A DNA stretch of 64,000 nt from positions 454,359 to 518,358 of the forward strand of contig JASBSS010000035.1 of assembly GCA_030148805.1 (NCBI GenBank), written 5' to 3'. Below the pieces are notes generated by a model that did no database searches, was not told the origin of the DNA, and saw only the letters and a list, made by a program, of their open reading frames with translations. Shown here piece after piece: positions 9,251 through 18,372 of the stretch. Origin of the DNA: Thiogranum sp. (GTDB lineage Bacteria; Pseudomonadota; Gammaproteobacteria; DSM-19610). Numbering within the stretch: the stretch's first letter is position 1; each line of letters begins with the position of its first letter. The position numbers and the translations under genes are program-made.

Positions 9251-9800
9251 GCCGCAAAAGATCCCAGAGGTACTGTTGATAGAGCCAGACGTCTTCGGTG
9301 ACGACCGCGGATTTTTTATGGAGAGTTGGCACCAGAAAAAATACGCTGAAGCGGGATTGGGTCTGAACTTTGTGCAAGACAATCATTCACGTTCCACCGC
9401 GGGAGTGCTGCGAGGACTGCACTATCAGTTGCGGCGGCCGCAAGGAAAGTTGGTCCGCGTCGTAACCGGTGCAGTGTTCGATGTGGTGGTTGATATCAGA
9501 GTCGGTTCGCCTAGCTTTGGGCAATGGCTGGGGGTTGAGTTAAGTGAAAAGAACCGTCTTGAACTCTATGTCCCACCTGGATTCGCGCATGGCTTTTGTG
9601 TGTTGAGTGACACCGCAGATTTTCTTTACAAGTGCACCGACTTCTATGCGCCTGATGACGAAAGGGGTATTCTGTGGTCTGATCCAGATCTCGGTATAAA
9701 TTGGCCGACCAGAAATTTTACCATTTCGCAAAAGGACAAGGCTAATAGCCGTCTTAGTGAACTAGAAGGGCAGTTGCCCCCGTATAGAGATCGGATATGA
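9240..9800 (+). CDS. rfbC: dTDP-4-dehydrorhamnose 3,5-epimerase
   Basis: RfbC epimerises dTDP-4-keto-6-deoxyglucose at C3 and C5. The cupin-fold protein has the catalytic histidine in LRGLHYQ and the conserved PPGFAHGF segment. ATG at 9240 overlaps the end of rfbA by 11 bases and gives the usual N-terminus ending in [13 protein letters not shown], 186 residues in all. An upstream in-frame ATG at 9195 would only add sequence overlapping rfbA. The next gene, rfbD, overlaps its stop by four bases. Confidence 0.95.
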   Translation: MKVRPQKIPEVLLIEPDVFGDDRGFFMESWHQKKYAEAGLGLNFVQDNHSRSTAGVLRGLHYQLRRPQGKLVRVVTGAVFDVVVDIRVGSPSFGQWLGVELSEKNRLELYVPPGFAHGFCVLSDTADFLYKCTDFYAPDDERGILWSDPDLGINWPTRNFTISQKDKANSRLSELEGQLPPYRDRI

Positions 9801-10699
9801 CCATTTTAATAACCGGCGCTAATGGTCAACTGGGGCGGGAAGTGGTCGCACAGCTTCAAGAGAGGGAAAGGCCGGTAATCGCGGCTGGGCGGGAAGTTGC
9901 GGACTTTAGCCGACCGAACCGTGTTTATGAGTTTGTAGCTGACTGTGCTGCTGATTGGGTGATAAATTGCGCCGCATATACTCAGGTGGATAGAGCTGAA
10001 GATGAGCGGCAACTTGCGTTTACTGTTAATCGAGACGCTGCACGCGCATTGGCTTTAGGGGTAAAGCGCAGCGGGGGAAGGCTGCTGCACGTCTCGACAG
10101 ATTTTGTTTTTTCGGGCGAGCAATCCCACCCTTATGAAGAAGGCGATACGGCTGCACCTCTAGGCGTATACGGGCAATCGAAATTTGAAGGGGAGTTGGC
10201 GGTTAGAGAGGTGTTTCCAGAAGCATTGATTTTGCGAACAGCTTGGGTCTACGGAGAATATGGGCGCAATTTCGTTAAAACGATACTGCGATTGGCAAGG
10301 GAGAAACGTGAGCTCAAGGTGGTTGATGATCAGATCGGTACGCCGTCATGGACGTACGACATTGCTAAGGCAATGCAGGCGCTGATTTTCTCAAACGCAA
10401 GCGGAGTGTTCCACTTTACCAACGAAGGCGTGGCGTCATGGTATGACCTGGCAATGGAGGTAGTTGTGTCAGCAAAAAGGATGGGCATGCCGTTGGTCGC
10501 TGAAATTGTCCATCCGATTCCTAGTAGAGACTTTCCTCTGAAAGCGAGGCGCCCTGCTTACTCAGTTCTTAGTAAGGAGAAAATTCGAAAAACTTTAAAT
10601 TACGAAATTCCACACTGGCGTGACAGTTTGCATATCATGCTGAAGCGCCTGATTGCTGATATACCGACTGCAGAGACAGCGGAGCATCTCATTTTATGA
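9797..10699 (+). CDS. rfbD: dTDP-4-dehydrorhamnose reductase
   Basis: RfbD performs the final NAD(P)H-dependent reduction to dTDP-L-rhamnose. It is a short-chain dehydrogenase with the Rossmann motif GANGQLGRE at the N-terminus, STDFVFSG near residue 105 and a YGQSKFEGE active-site YxxxK. The length of 300 residues is normal. ATG 9797 overlaps the rfbC stop, and its own stop overlaps the start of rfbB (ATGA), which indicates translational coupling. Confidence 0.94.
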   Translation: MTILITGANGQLGREVVAQLQERERPVIAAGREVADFSRPNRVYEFVADCAADWVINCAAYTQVDRAEDERQLAFTVNRDAARALALGVKRSGGRLLHVSTDFVFSGEQSHPYEEGDTAAPLGVYGQSKFEGELAVREVFPEALILRTAWVYGEYGRNFVKTILRLAREKRELKVVDDQIGTPSWTYDIAKAMQALIFSNASGVFHFTNEGVASWYDLAMEVVVSAKRMGMPLVAEIVHPIPSRDFPLKARRPAYSVLSKEKIRKTLNYEIPHWRDSLHIMLKRLIADIPTAETAEHLIL

Positions 10700-11748
10700 A
10701 GCGTTTATTGGTGACTGGCGGCGCCGGTTTTATCGGCTCAAACTTTATCAAATATTGGTTGGAGCACCATCCTCTGGATCGGGTTGTAAATCTGGATGCA
10801 CTGACTTATGCGGGAAATCTAGAGAATCTAACATCTATCGACGCCAATCCGAATTATCGGTTTGTGCGCGGCGATATTTGTGATGCCGGCTTCGTAGTTC
10901 AGGTGCTCGAAAGTGAACATATCGATACAATAGTTAATTTCGCTGCCGAATCACATGTTGATCGTTCGATCCTAGGGCCTGCAGCATTTGTTGAGACCAA
11001 TATTCGTGGCACCTTCGTGCTTTTGGAGGCGGCGCGTAACTATTGGGATAAAGGCGCTGATGAATCCCGCTTTCTGCATGTATCGACTGACGAAGTTTAC
11101 GGGTCCCTTAATCAAGGAGCTGCGCCTTTTACCGAGCAAACAGCATTTGCTCCGAATAGCCCCTATTCGGCATCGAAGGCGGCGTCTGACCATCTAGTGA
11201 GAGCCTACTTTCATACCTATGGCCTACCAGTTGTGACCACCAATTGTTCCAATAATTATGGTCCGTATCAGTTCCCCGAGAAGCTGATTCCTTTGGTCGT
11301 TATCAATGCTTTGGAGGACAAGCCGTTACCCGTGTACGGGGACGGGCAAAACATTCGCGATTGGCTGTATGTGGAGGATCATTGTCGCGGTATTGATGCT
11401 GTGATTCAAAGTGGGCGAGTTGGGGAAACTTACAATATCGGCGGCTGTAACGAGATTAGAAATATCGACATCGTGCACCAGGTTTGCGCCCTTATTGACC
11501 AAATGAGACCTTCACGGCGTCCGAAGGCCGAACTAATTACTTTTGTGCCGGATCGCCCCGGACATGATTTGCGTTATGCGATCGACGCGAGCAAGATTCG
11601 GCGCGAACTCGGCTGGGAGCCTAGGTATACCTTTGAGGCGGGTCTTGCGGATACTGTTCGCTGGTACCTAGATCACGAGCCATGGTGGTCGCGTGTTCGC
11701 GATGGACTTTACCATCAGTATATGGAATTGCAATACAGAAAATCTTAG
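10696..11748 (+). CDS. rfbB: dTDP-glucose 4,6-dehydratase
   Basis: RfbB removes water from dTDP-glucose to give the 4-keto-6-deoxy sugar. It has the NAD-binding motif GGAGFIGSNF, HVSTDEVYGSL with the catalytic threonine-aspartate-glutamate set, and the YSASKAASDH active-site tyrosine/lysine. Its 350 residues match the family. It closes the rhamnose block; the order A-C-D-B differs from the common B-D-A-C order. A methyltransferase follows about 50 bases later. Confidence 0.95.
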   Translation: MKRLLVTGGAGFIGSNFIKYWLEHHPLDRVVNLDALTYAGNLENLTSIDANPNYRFVRGDICDAGFVVQVLESEHIDTIVNFAAESHVDRSILGPAAFVETNIRGTFVLLEAARNYWDKGADESRFLHVSTDEVYGSLNQGAAPFTEQTAFAPNSPYSASKAASDHLVRAYFHTYGLPVVTTNCSNNYGPYQFPEKLIPLVVINALEDKPLPVYGDGQNIRDWLYVEDHCRGIDAVIQSGRVGETYNIGGCNEIRNIDIVHQVCALIDQMRPSRRPKAELITFVPDRPGHDLRYAIDASKIRRELGWEPRYTFEAGLADTVRWYLDHEPWWSRVRDGLYHQYMELQYRKS

Positions 11749-11799
11749 ATAAGCCTATTATTGAGTGACTTGCTAATCAGGGGTACAGGGGCTGGGATC

Positions 11800-12459
11800 A
11801 TGGAGAACACGGCGAAAGATAACTCGTATTATTCGCAGGATCGCGGTGAGCTGCTAGCTTTTGTTCCCCCGGGAGTCCGGAAGGTATTGGATGTCGGCTG
11901 TGGTGAGGCCTCTTTTACACAAAGTGTCAAAAAGGCTTTCAACGCAGAGGCCTGGGGGTTGGAAATGGTGGCTGCTGCAGCCGATATTGCGCGGTCGAGG
12001 CTCGATCAAGTTCTAGTCGGAAGTTTTGACGACCGGTTTGCCGATCTTCCACAGAAGTATTTTGACTGCATTTTTTTTAATGATGTGCTCGAGCATATGG
12101 AGAACCCCGAACGTGTACTGAGCGCATCAAAGAAATTACTTTCCGAAGAGGGCGCTATAATGTGCTCGATACCAAATGTTCGTTTCTTCCCGAATTTGCT
12201 TGAGCTGCTAATAAAGAAAGATTGGAGATACAGGGATGGAGGTGTGTTGGATAGGACGCATCTTCGTTTTTTTACCTTAAAGAGTATAGAGCGTCTCTTC
12301 GCTGATTTGGGCTTCGAAATAGTAAAAATTTCTGGCATCAATCCCATTAAATCGCACAAGGCAAAACTTCTATACGGTCTCATCAATACCCTGACCTTGG
12401 GGTTCTTTGCCGATACTCAGTATATGCAGTTTGCTTGCGTTATAAAGCCGCGTGTCTAG
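11800..12459 (+). CDS. SAM-dependent methyltransferase, class I
   Basis: This methyltransferase of about 220 residues has the SAM-binding motif VLDVGCGEASF near its N-terminus, FNDVLEHMENPERVL as motif II, and GAIMCSIPNVRFFPNL after it. It resembles methyltransferases that act on sugars or polyprenyl-linked glycans in polysaccharide clusters, but the acceptor is unknown. ATG 11800 is chosen; an in-frame TTG at 11761 would add 13 residues with no better ribosome-binding site. Its position between the rhamnose genes and the flippase suggests methylation of the repeat unit. Confidence 0.82.
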   Translation: MENTAKDNSYYSQDRGELLAFVPPGVRKVLDVGCGEASFTQSVKKAFNAEAWGLEMVAAAADIARSRLDQVLVGSFDDRFADLPQKYFDCIFFNDVLEHMENPERVLSASKKLLSEEGAIMCSIPNVRFFPNLLELLIKKDWRYRDGGVLDRTHLRFFTLKSIERLFADLGFEIVKISGINPIKSHKAKLLYGLINTLTLGFFADTQYMQFACVIKPRV

Positions 12460-12579
12460 GCTTCAGGATGGCCGGTTGGCGGGTCGGTAGATTCCCTTTG
12501 TTTTTTTCATTACCTATGCTTGATCCTCATCGTATCTCCGCCGCTCAAGTGAAGCCTTTATTTTGAACGGCTTAATATA

Positions 12580-13899
12580 GTGTTTCGATCGAAAAAAAAC
12601 GGGACCAAGTACTTAGAGGTGTTGTGGTCGCTATTGTGCCGCAACTGGAGCTTCCTGAGGGGTGTTGCGTTGGTGTCGGGTGGCGCGGTGGCTGCACGGC
12701 TCATTGTGGTGCTTGCGACTCCCGTAATCGCCCGCCTGTTTACCCCTGATGACTATGGTCAGGCGGCGATTTTTGTATCGATAGCGGCTGTGCTTGCCAG
12801 TATCAGTTCTTTGGGTTACGAAACGGCTATTGTCGTTGCGGACGATGACGGTGAGTCCAGGAGGCTCGTTCTACTGTCCTTCGCGGTTCTGACGGGATTC
12901 TGCTTATTGCTGCAAGCACTCTTGATAACGGCTTCTTCGTTTGAAATACAACTTCTATGGACAAGTAATCTGCATCACTGGGATATGTTGTTGCCCGCGG
13001 GGATTTTTATTCTGGGGGCGGAGAAGATTTTAAGGTCTGTGGGAGTCAAAGAAAAACTTTACTCCGTACTTGCCGAATCCGAATTTGGGAATGCGACCTC
13101 GACGGTGGGTACTCGAATCTCACTCGGCTGGATGTATGGCTCTACACTTGGCGGGCTCATCATCGGGTATTTGGTCGGCGGTATGGTAAGTGTAGCAGTA
13201 TTAATTGCGCGCTTAAGGCGTTTTCGTCGGCCTCGTCAGTGCAATTCTCCTCATATCCGGCTGTCATCCCTGGCAAAAAAACACAAAGATTTCCCGCTCT
13301 ACAGCGCGCCAAGCGGACTTTTTACTGCGCTGTCCGAGTATTTGCCAATTCTCTTGTTGGGTTGGATCTATGACCCGATGGTTGTCGGTTTTTACGCGCT
13401 CACCGGTCGCCTGCTCAGAATGCCGACGATATTTATAGGGAGGGCTCTTCAGCAGGTATTCCTGTCGAAAGCCGCTGAAATTTTGCGGCAGTCGCGGCAG
13501 CTCTTCGGCCCGTTAACGAAAACTACGCTAGGATTGGCCGCCATCGGCTTGCCGATTTTTTTGCCGATTTTTTTCTACGGTGAACCCATTGTTAACATGG
13601 TGCTAGGCGAGAAATGGGCGGAAAGCGGACGGTATGCGGTGCTTTTAACACCTTGGATGTTCACCACATTCGTGGCGACGCCGAGTGTCGCGGTTTTCAT
13701 CGTTGCTCGTAAACAGCATTTGATGATGGCGCTACAGTTGCTGCGTGCTGTAACGCTGTTTGTTCCGTTCCTATTAGCGGAATTGCTACAGATTCAGGCA
13801 TTGGACGCGATAGCCATACTGAGCGGAATCAATACGGCGATCAACCTCGCTATTATCGCCCTGGCCTATGGTTTTTGTGCTCTTAAGGGAAGCCAATAA
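12580..13899 (+). CDS. Wzx-type oligosaccharide flippase
   Basis: This 439-residue integral membrane protein has about twelve hydrophobic segments and belongs to the polysaccharide transporter (PST) branch of the MOP superfamily. The N-terminal pattern (GGAVAARLIVVLATPVIARL then FTPDDYGQAAIF) is typical of Wzx and LsgF-like flippases. Such proteins turn undecaprenyl-linked repeat units across the inner membrane. The start is a GTG without a strong ribosome-binding site, so the first residues are uncertain. Together with the Wzy-like gene at 14949 it implies a Wzx/Wzy-dependent pathway. Confidence 0.82.
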   Translation: MFRSKKNGTKYLEVLWSLLCRNWSFLRGVALVSGGAVAARLIVVLATPVIARLFTPDDYGQAAIFVSIAAVLASISSLGYETAIVVADDDGESRRLVLLSFAVLTGFCLLLQALLITASSFEIQLLWTSNLHHWDMLLPAGIFILGAEKILRSVGVKEKLYSVLAESEFGNATSTVGTRISLGWMYGSTLGGLIIGYLVGGMVSVAVLIARLRRFRRPRQCNSPHIRLSSLAKKHKDFPLYSAPSGLFTALSEYLPILLLGWIYDPMVVGFYALTGRLLRMPTIFIGRALQQVFLSKAAEILRQSRQLFGPLTKTTLGLAAIGLPIFLPIFFYGEPIVNMVLGEKWAESGRYAVLLTPWMFTTFVATPSVAVFIVARKQHLMMALQLLRAVTLFVPFLLAELLQIQALDAIAILSGINTAINLAIIALAYGFCALKGSQ

Positions 13900-13954
13900 C
13901 TAATTGAAATAAAAATTTATTTTGCGGTTTCGTGGAGGTTGTTGGCGGTGAGCT

Positions 13955-14902
13955 ATGCACGTGGAAACGTTGAGCAACAATAGTGGCGACGAAATGAGTA
14001 AACCCAGCAGGTATGAACAATCTCCAGTATTTATCGTAGGGGGGTCGAGAACGGGTTCAGAGCTGATCCGCAATATTTTAATCACGTGTTCGGAAATCGA
14101 CTTGTTACCGGAGATGGCTTTGATCTATCCCAGGCATCTGCATCGTGACTTCCGTTCTCGGACTAGGTCGATTCGCCGTAATTTGCATGACGATCGCGCA
14201 ATAAACGATCTGGTCGAATTGATATACTCGGGTCAATTATACGGTATGTTCTGGGAGGGAATCGGGCAGGATTTAGGGACAAACAAAAAACCTTTGCGTG
14301 AGCGATTATTGGCCTCAGACCGCACGCTTCGAGGCATTTTTCTGGCCCTGATGGAACTTAGTGCCGACGTTCACCGCAAGACCATCATAGGGGCAAAGTT
14401 TCCTGTGCATATCAGTTATGCGCCTATTCTGAGAACTTGGTTTCCCAATTGTAAAATAGTGCACACCATCAGGGATCCGCGGGCAAGCTACGCCTCGCAG
14501 GCGCGAAAACGGGAAAAAAAATGGACGACCAAGACGGGTATGGCGTGGGAACGTGCGCTTCAGTTCGCCCATATTAATATTCAATTTCGTTCCCAAGTGT
14601 GGCTGCATAGGCACTTGGCTGACCAAGGTAATTATTACCTGCTTCGCTACGAGAAGCTGGTGGAGAATTCAGAGCGCGAACTCCGTACATTGTGTAAAGT
14701 ACTGGAAATCGATTTTAGCGACCAAATGCTAAAACCAACATTGCGAAACAGTTCGTACGGAGAGAAAAATCGAGTCGGCGGTGAAATTGCGGTGAATTCG
14801 TTGGATTCGTGGAGGAAATACGTAACTCCGGCGGCATCTCGCATAATGTATGCGCTACACGCCTCGGCTCTGCGTAGTATGGGCTATGAGGAATGCGGCT
14901 AA
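13955..14902 (+). CDS. Sulfotransferase family protein (first of two)
   Basis: This 315-residue protein has the two PAPS-binding elements of sulfotransferases: a P-loop-like 5'-phosphosulfate site (FIVGGSRTGSELI, near residue 26) and a 3'-phosphate site (IVHTIRDPRASYASQ, near residue 168). RYEKLVEN further on is also typical. It would transfer sulfate from PAPS to a hydroxyl or amine, here probably on a sugar of the exopolysaccharide. The Sat-CysC gene upstream and a second, different sulfotransferase downstream support that reading. ATG at 13994 is an alternative start. The acceptor is unknown. Confidence 0.82.
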   Translation: MHVETLSNNSGDEMSKPSRYEQSPVFIVGGSRTGSELIRNILITCSEIDLLPEMALIYPRHLHRDFRSRTRSIRRNLHDDRAINDLVELIYSGQLYGMFWEGIGQDLGTNKKPLRERLLASDRTLRGIFLALMELSADVHRKTIIGAKFPVHISYAPILRTWFPNCKIVHTIRDPRASYASQARKREKKWTTKTGMAWERALQFAHINIQFRSQVWLHRHLADQGNYYLLRYEKLVENSERELRTLCKVLEIDFSDQMLKPTLRNSSYGEKNRVGGEIAVNSLDSWRKYVTPAASRIMYALHASALRSMGYEECG

Positions 14903-14948
14903 GCGGACGGACGCAAGTCGATTCCCCGCATGCCCGAGGAGAGGTGAA

Positions 14949-16289
14949 TTGAACAATACATACAAGCGTAATGCATGGCTTATTGCGTTTCTTGTCGCCT
15001 TGGCGTTCAAGCTTTTTTATCTCACGCCATGGGGGTATATCAAGGGGGTTTACAGTACACGAGACGTCGCGCTCGTTTTGATTTGGGTTTTGATTATTAA
15101 GTATATTATTTCCCAAACAGACGCTGCGCGCCTGCGCGGCCCCATAGTTTGGCTTATGGGCTTTTATTTTCTGCTGGTTCTGGTTCATGTCACCCTCGCG
15201 AGCTTCAATTATTCTCAATCACTACTGAACGGTTTAATCGCCGCACGTTCCCAGTTTATGTACGGAGCTTTTTTCTTATTTATTTTTATGTTCGAAAACT
15301 CACGTGCAATCGTCCGAGTTCTAGATGTGCTGAGCGCGTTGGCCGTATTGATTTTGACCCTGGCGGTCATTAACTACTTTTTTCCTGTCGTGTTTCATCA
15401 GCAGCAGTGGGGTGAGTGGGAGGTGTATCGCGCCGGTATTCGACGTGCCTTTATCCCAGCAATGCCCCTGATTAACCTTGGCGCCGTTTGGATGTTCTGC
15501 CGCTGGGCCGACACCTCTCGCGGCAGAGGCGGCGCTGTCGTCCCTTTCGCCGCGCTATTCCTGTTGGCGGGACATTTTTTTCATCAGAGCAGAGGTCAGA
15601 TCTGGGGGTTGCTGGCGGCACTGATTGTCTTGGCTCTAATTGGCAGACGATTCGTTCAACTTGGATACGTGCTTGGTGCCGCGCTAATAGCGGGCGTAGT
15701 GCTGAGCGTCACGATGCCTGAAAATCTTCTGCTTAACCCGTTCACTAGTACCTTTAAGGATCTAAGTGAAGGCAGCGGTACCGTGAAGGCGCGGGAATCG
15801 CAACTTGCAGACGATATTAAGGTATTTATGGAGCACCCATGGATCGGTAGCGGAGCGATTGCCTTACGTGCCTCAAAAGCTGATGAAGTTCAAATGGCTC
15901 ACGATGTCAGTATTAGCTCGCTTACTCACAAGGTGGACCTAGGGTATCCGCATTGGGTGAAGATGTACGGCGTGATGGGCGTCATATGGTTGTTTTTGCT
16001 ATATTACTTTCTTTACAAGCGCGCAAGAGAAAACTATAGAAACAGCAACGGTGATGACAAGCTCGTCAGTCTGTGGGCGCTTGTGTTTCTGGCGTTCATC
16101 GCGGTGTCAGGCGTCACGCTTAACCAATTCTTAGTGCCAGAACAAATACTCCTTATGTGTTTATTGCCGGCAGCAGTGGTTAGAGTCGGCCAGTTCGGGC
16201 GAGTGGATAAGTCTGCGGAATTGGCGATGCCCAGAACCACCAGTGCTACCCGGGATGTGGGGCGGGTGTTACGTCCGAAGAAACGCTAA
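14949..16289 (+). CDS. O-antigen ligase/polymerase (Wzy-like) family membrane protein
   Basis: This protein of about 446 residues has some ten transmembrane helices and a long periplasmic loop containing SRGQIWGLLAAL before it and the FMEHPWIGSGAIA segment within it, features of the O-antigen ligase/polymerase superfamily (Wzy, WaaL). In this context it most likely polymerises repeat units after flipping. TTG 14949 is the best start because a GAGGAG element lies directly upstream; longer in-frame starts would overlap the sulfotransferase gene. Its stop overlaps the next ATG by one base. Polymerase rather than ligase activity is inferred from the neighbourhood. Confidence 0.78.
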   Translation: MNNTYKRNAWLIAFLVALAFKLFYLTPWGYIKGVYSTRDVALVLIWVLIIKYIISQTDAARLRGPIVWLMGFYFLLVLVHVTLASFNYSQSLLNGLIAARSQFMYGAFFLFIFMFENSRAIVRVLDVLSALAVLILTLAVINYFFPVVFHQQQWGEWEVYRAGIRRAFIPAMPLINLGAVWMFCRWADTSRGRGGAVVPFAALFLLAGHFFHQSRGQIWGLLAALIVLALIGRRFVQLGYVLGAALIAGVVLSVTMPENLLLNPFTSTFKDLSEGSGTVKARESQLADDIKVFMEHPWIGSGAIALRASKADEVQMAHDVSISSLTHKVDLGYPHWVKMYGVMGVIWLFLLYYFLYKRARENYRNSNGDDKLVSLWALVFLAFIAVSGVTLNQFLVPEQILLMCLLPAAVVRVGQFGRVDKSAELAMPRTTSATRDVGRVLRPKKR

Positions 16290-17245
16290 TGCAGATTCCG
16301 AGGAAACAGGATGCTATTGTGGCATCAATCTTGATAGTCAATTGGAATACGCGGGAGTTGTTAGCGGCTTGTCTGGATGCGGTGTTCGAGCATTGGGGGT
16401 TGGTTGGTATCGAGGTTATTGTCGTCGACAACGCGTCCGGTGACGGCAGTGTGGAGATGGTGGAGGAGAGGTTTCCTCAGGTCGTTCTAATCAAGAATAG
16501 GGATAACGCGGGATTTGTTAAAGCGAACAACCAAGCGGCAGCGGTAGCGAAGGGGCGCTATATAGTGCTGTTGAACAGCGATACCGAGCCCTTGGACTCG
16601 GGACTTAGCCGGCTAATTGCTTATATGGAACAGTCGCCCGGTACCGGCGTCGTTTCCGGAAAACTGATTAACGAAGATGGCACGTTCCAGCGCCCTTTTC
16701 GTCGCTTTCCCAGAATGACTGGAGCCTATTTCCGCCATAGTCTGCGATTGATCGTAGGCTTCAATACGCCTTTCCATCGTAGATATTTAATGCAGGATAC
16801 TGGATCCGCGGAGATGCTTGAGGTTGACTGGCTCTCTGGCGCTTATCTCGTGATTAGACAAGAGCTTATTGAGCGAGGAGAGCTGTTCGATCCAGAGATT
16901 TACATGTACTACGAAGATACAACCTTGTGTCGTTCCGTGTGGCAGCGTGGATACAAGGTGGTTTATCTTCCGATGGCCCCAGTGGTTCACTATCAAGGGT
17001 CAAGTGCCAAAACTGTGCGCGCAAGGGCTGCCTATTTTAGCTTTAGAAGCAGCGTTATTTACTTTCGCAAGCAAAACGGCCAGTTGCCTGCGGCGCTCTA
17101 TCGGGGCGCCGTTCTGACAACCTGGAGAGCGCTAAGGCTATTGTTTCGACTAACCTCTTTTCTCCCTTCGGAAGCCATCGGCAGGAAAGCGGCGCTATTT
17201 TCCGAACTTTGCGACTATGAGCGTGAGTTTTCCAGAACAGTATGA
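16289..17245 (+). CDS. Glycosyltransferase family 2 (rhamnosyltransferase-like)
   Basis: This 318-residue GT-A enzyme has the family-2 opening ILIVNWNTRE, VVDNASGDGS, and the metal-binding LLNSDTEPL DxD-like segment. EVDWLSGAYLVIR and MYYEDTTLC follow, as in WbbL-type rhamnosyltransferases. Hydrophobic stretches near the C-terminus may bring it to the membrane. It starts inside the stop of the polymerase gene and ends overlapping the next transferase, so it belongs to the same transcript. Rhamnose as donor is plausible because the dTDP-rhamnose genes lie in the locus, but it is not shown. Confidence 0.85.
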   Translation: MQIPRKQDAIVASILIVNWNTRELLAACLDAVFEHWGLVGIEVIVVDNASGDGSVEMVEERFPQVVLIKNRDNAGFVKANNQAAAVAKGRYIVLLNSDTEPLDSGLSRLIAYMEQSPGTGVVSGKLINEDGTFQRPFRRFPRMTGAYFRHSLRLIVGFNTPFHRRYLMQDTGSAEMLEVDWLSGAYLVIRQELIERGELFDPEIYMYYEDTTLCRSVWQRGYKVVYLPMAPVVHYQGSSAKTVRARAAYFSFRSSVIYFRKQNGQLPAALYRGAVLTTWRALRLLFRLTSFLPSEAIGRKAALFSELCDYEREFSRTV

Positions 17246-18372
17246 TGAAAGTTCTCCACATCGTTTCTGATTTTGGTCAAGGTGGCACCCAGACTTATGT
17301 TTGCGGATTGTTAGAGGAGCAGATTGGACGTAATGAGTTAAAAGTCGACGTGATTGCGTTGTTTTTCCGTGGAGCGCTTTGGGATCGCGCCCGTGCCACC
17401 GGAGCTGGTTTAGATTGTGTAGAAATGCGAAACGCATTGGACGGGTTGGGGTTGCTGCGGTTTTTTCGGCGTTTAAGAGCAGGTAATTATGACATTGTTC
17501 ACGTTCATGCTATACATCCTTTGGTAAGCCTGCTCCTAAGGTGGAGCGGGGCTTATTGCATCTACCATGAGCATGGTGGCGGGCTCCTTGCAGGGGAGGT
17601 GCTGCCTAGGCTCATTTATACAGTCTTCGAGAGGAGCTACGATGGATTCATCGCCATCTCTGCCTTCATGAAGGGGTATGTAGAGGCTATAAATCCGAGG
17701 CTCGGAGACCGGCTGCACCTCGTTTACAACGGCGTCGATATGAAGTCGATTGAAATGATCGAGAAGATTCCTTATGCGGCGTTGCCCTCATCATGGCCCG
17801 AAGACGCGCTGGTTGTCGGTACGGTCGGAAGGCTCGTGCCACTAAAGCGAGTTGACGTCTTTATTTCTGTCGCGGCGGAACTCGCTAAGAGGTTTGAAAA
17901 CGTCGTATTTCCCATTGTGGGCGACGGACCAGTTCGCCGAGAGCTAGAGGCTCAGGCCAGCCGCTTGGGGATACAGCGATCAGTATTGTTTCTTGGGTAT
18001 CGGCCGGATGCCGTTTCGATAATGAAGCGCTTTGACGTTCTTTTATTTACGTCTGAATTTGAGGCTTTTGGCTTAGTGATCGCGGAGGCGATGGCAGCAA
18101 GTGTGCCGGTGGTCGCCATAAGCGGCAAACGTACAGCCGTCGAAGAGATTATCGACGACGAAGTAGACGGTATTGTTGTCGGCGAGGCAGACGTCCAGCA
18201 GCTGGCAGAGAAAATAACTATGCTCATTGAGCAGCCCGGATTACGCGACGCCATTAATCGAAATTCCCGGGAAAAAGTTAGGACCTGTTTCTCTATGAAA
18301 AGTAACGTAGAGCGCTTGTCTGAGCTATATCGGTGCGGGGCTGTAGGGTTGAGAGGCTCGCCAGACAGATGA
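17242..18372 (+). CDS. Glycosyltransferase family 4
   Basis: This 376-residue GT-B enzyme has an N-terminal GGTQTYV loop, DIVHVHAIHP, and the C-terminal donor site VGTVGRLVPLKRVD followed by EFEAFGLVIAEAMAAS (the EX7E motif). It would add a sugar to the lipid-linked repeat unit in the cytosol. The start region reads ATGATG, so translation may begin at 17242 or 17245; both overlap the previous stop. The gene's stop overlaps the ATG of the large secreted protein gene (ATGA). The sugar is unknown. Confidence 0.85.
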   Translation: MMKVLHIVSDFGQGGTQTYVCGLLEEQIGRNELKVDVIALFFRGALWDRARATGAGLDCVEMRNALDGLGLLRFFRRLRAGNYDIVHVHAIHPLVSLLLRWSGAYCIYHEHGGGLLAGEVLPRLIYTVFERSYDGFIAISAFMKGYVEAINPRLGDRLHLVYNGVDMKSIEMIEKIPYAALPSSWPEDALVVGTVGRLVPLKRVDVFISVAAELAKRFENVVFPIVGDGPVRRELEAQASRLGIQRSVLFLGYRPDAVSIMKRFDVLLFTSEFEAFGLVIAEAMAASVPVVAISGKRTAVEEIIDDEVDGIVVGEADVQQLAEKITMLIEQPGLRDAINRNSREKVRTCFSMKSNVERLSELYRCGAVGLRGSPDR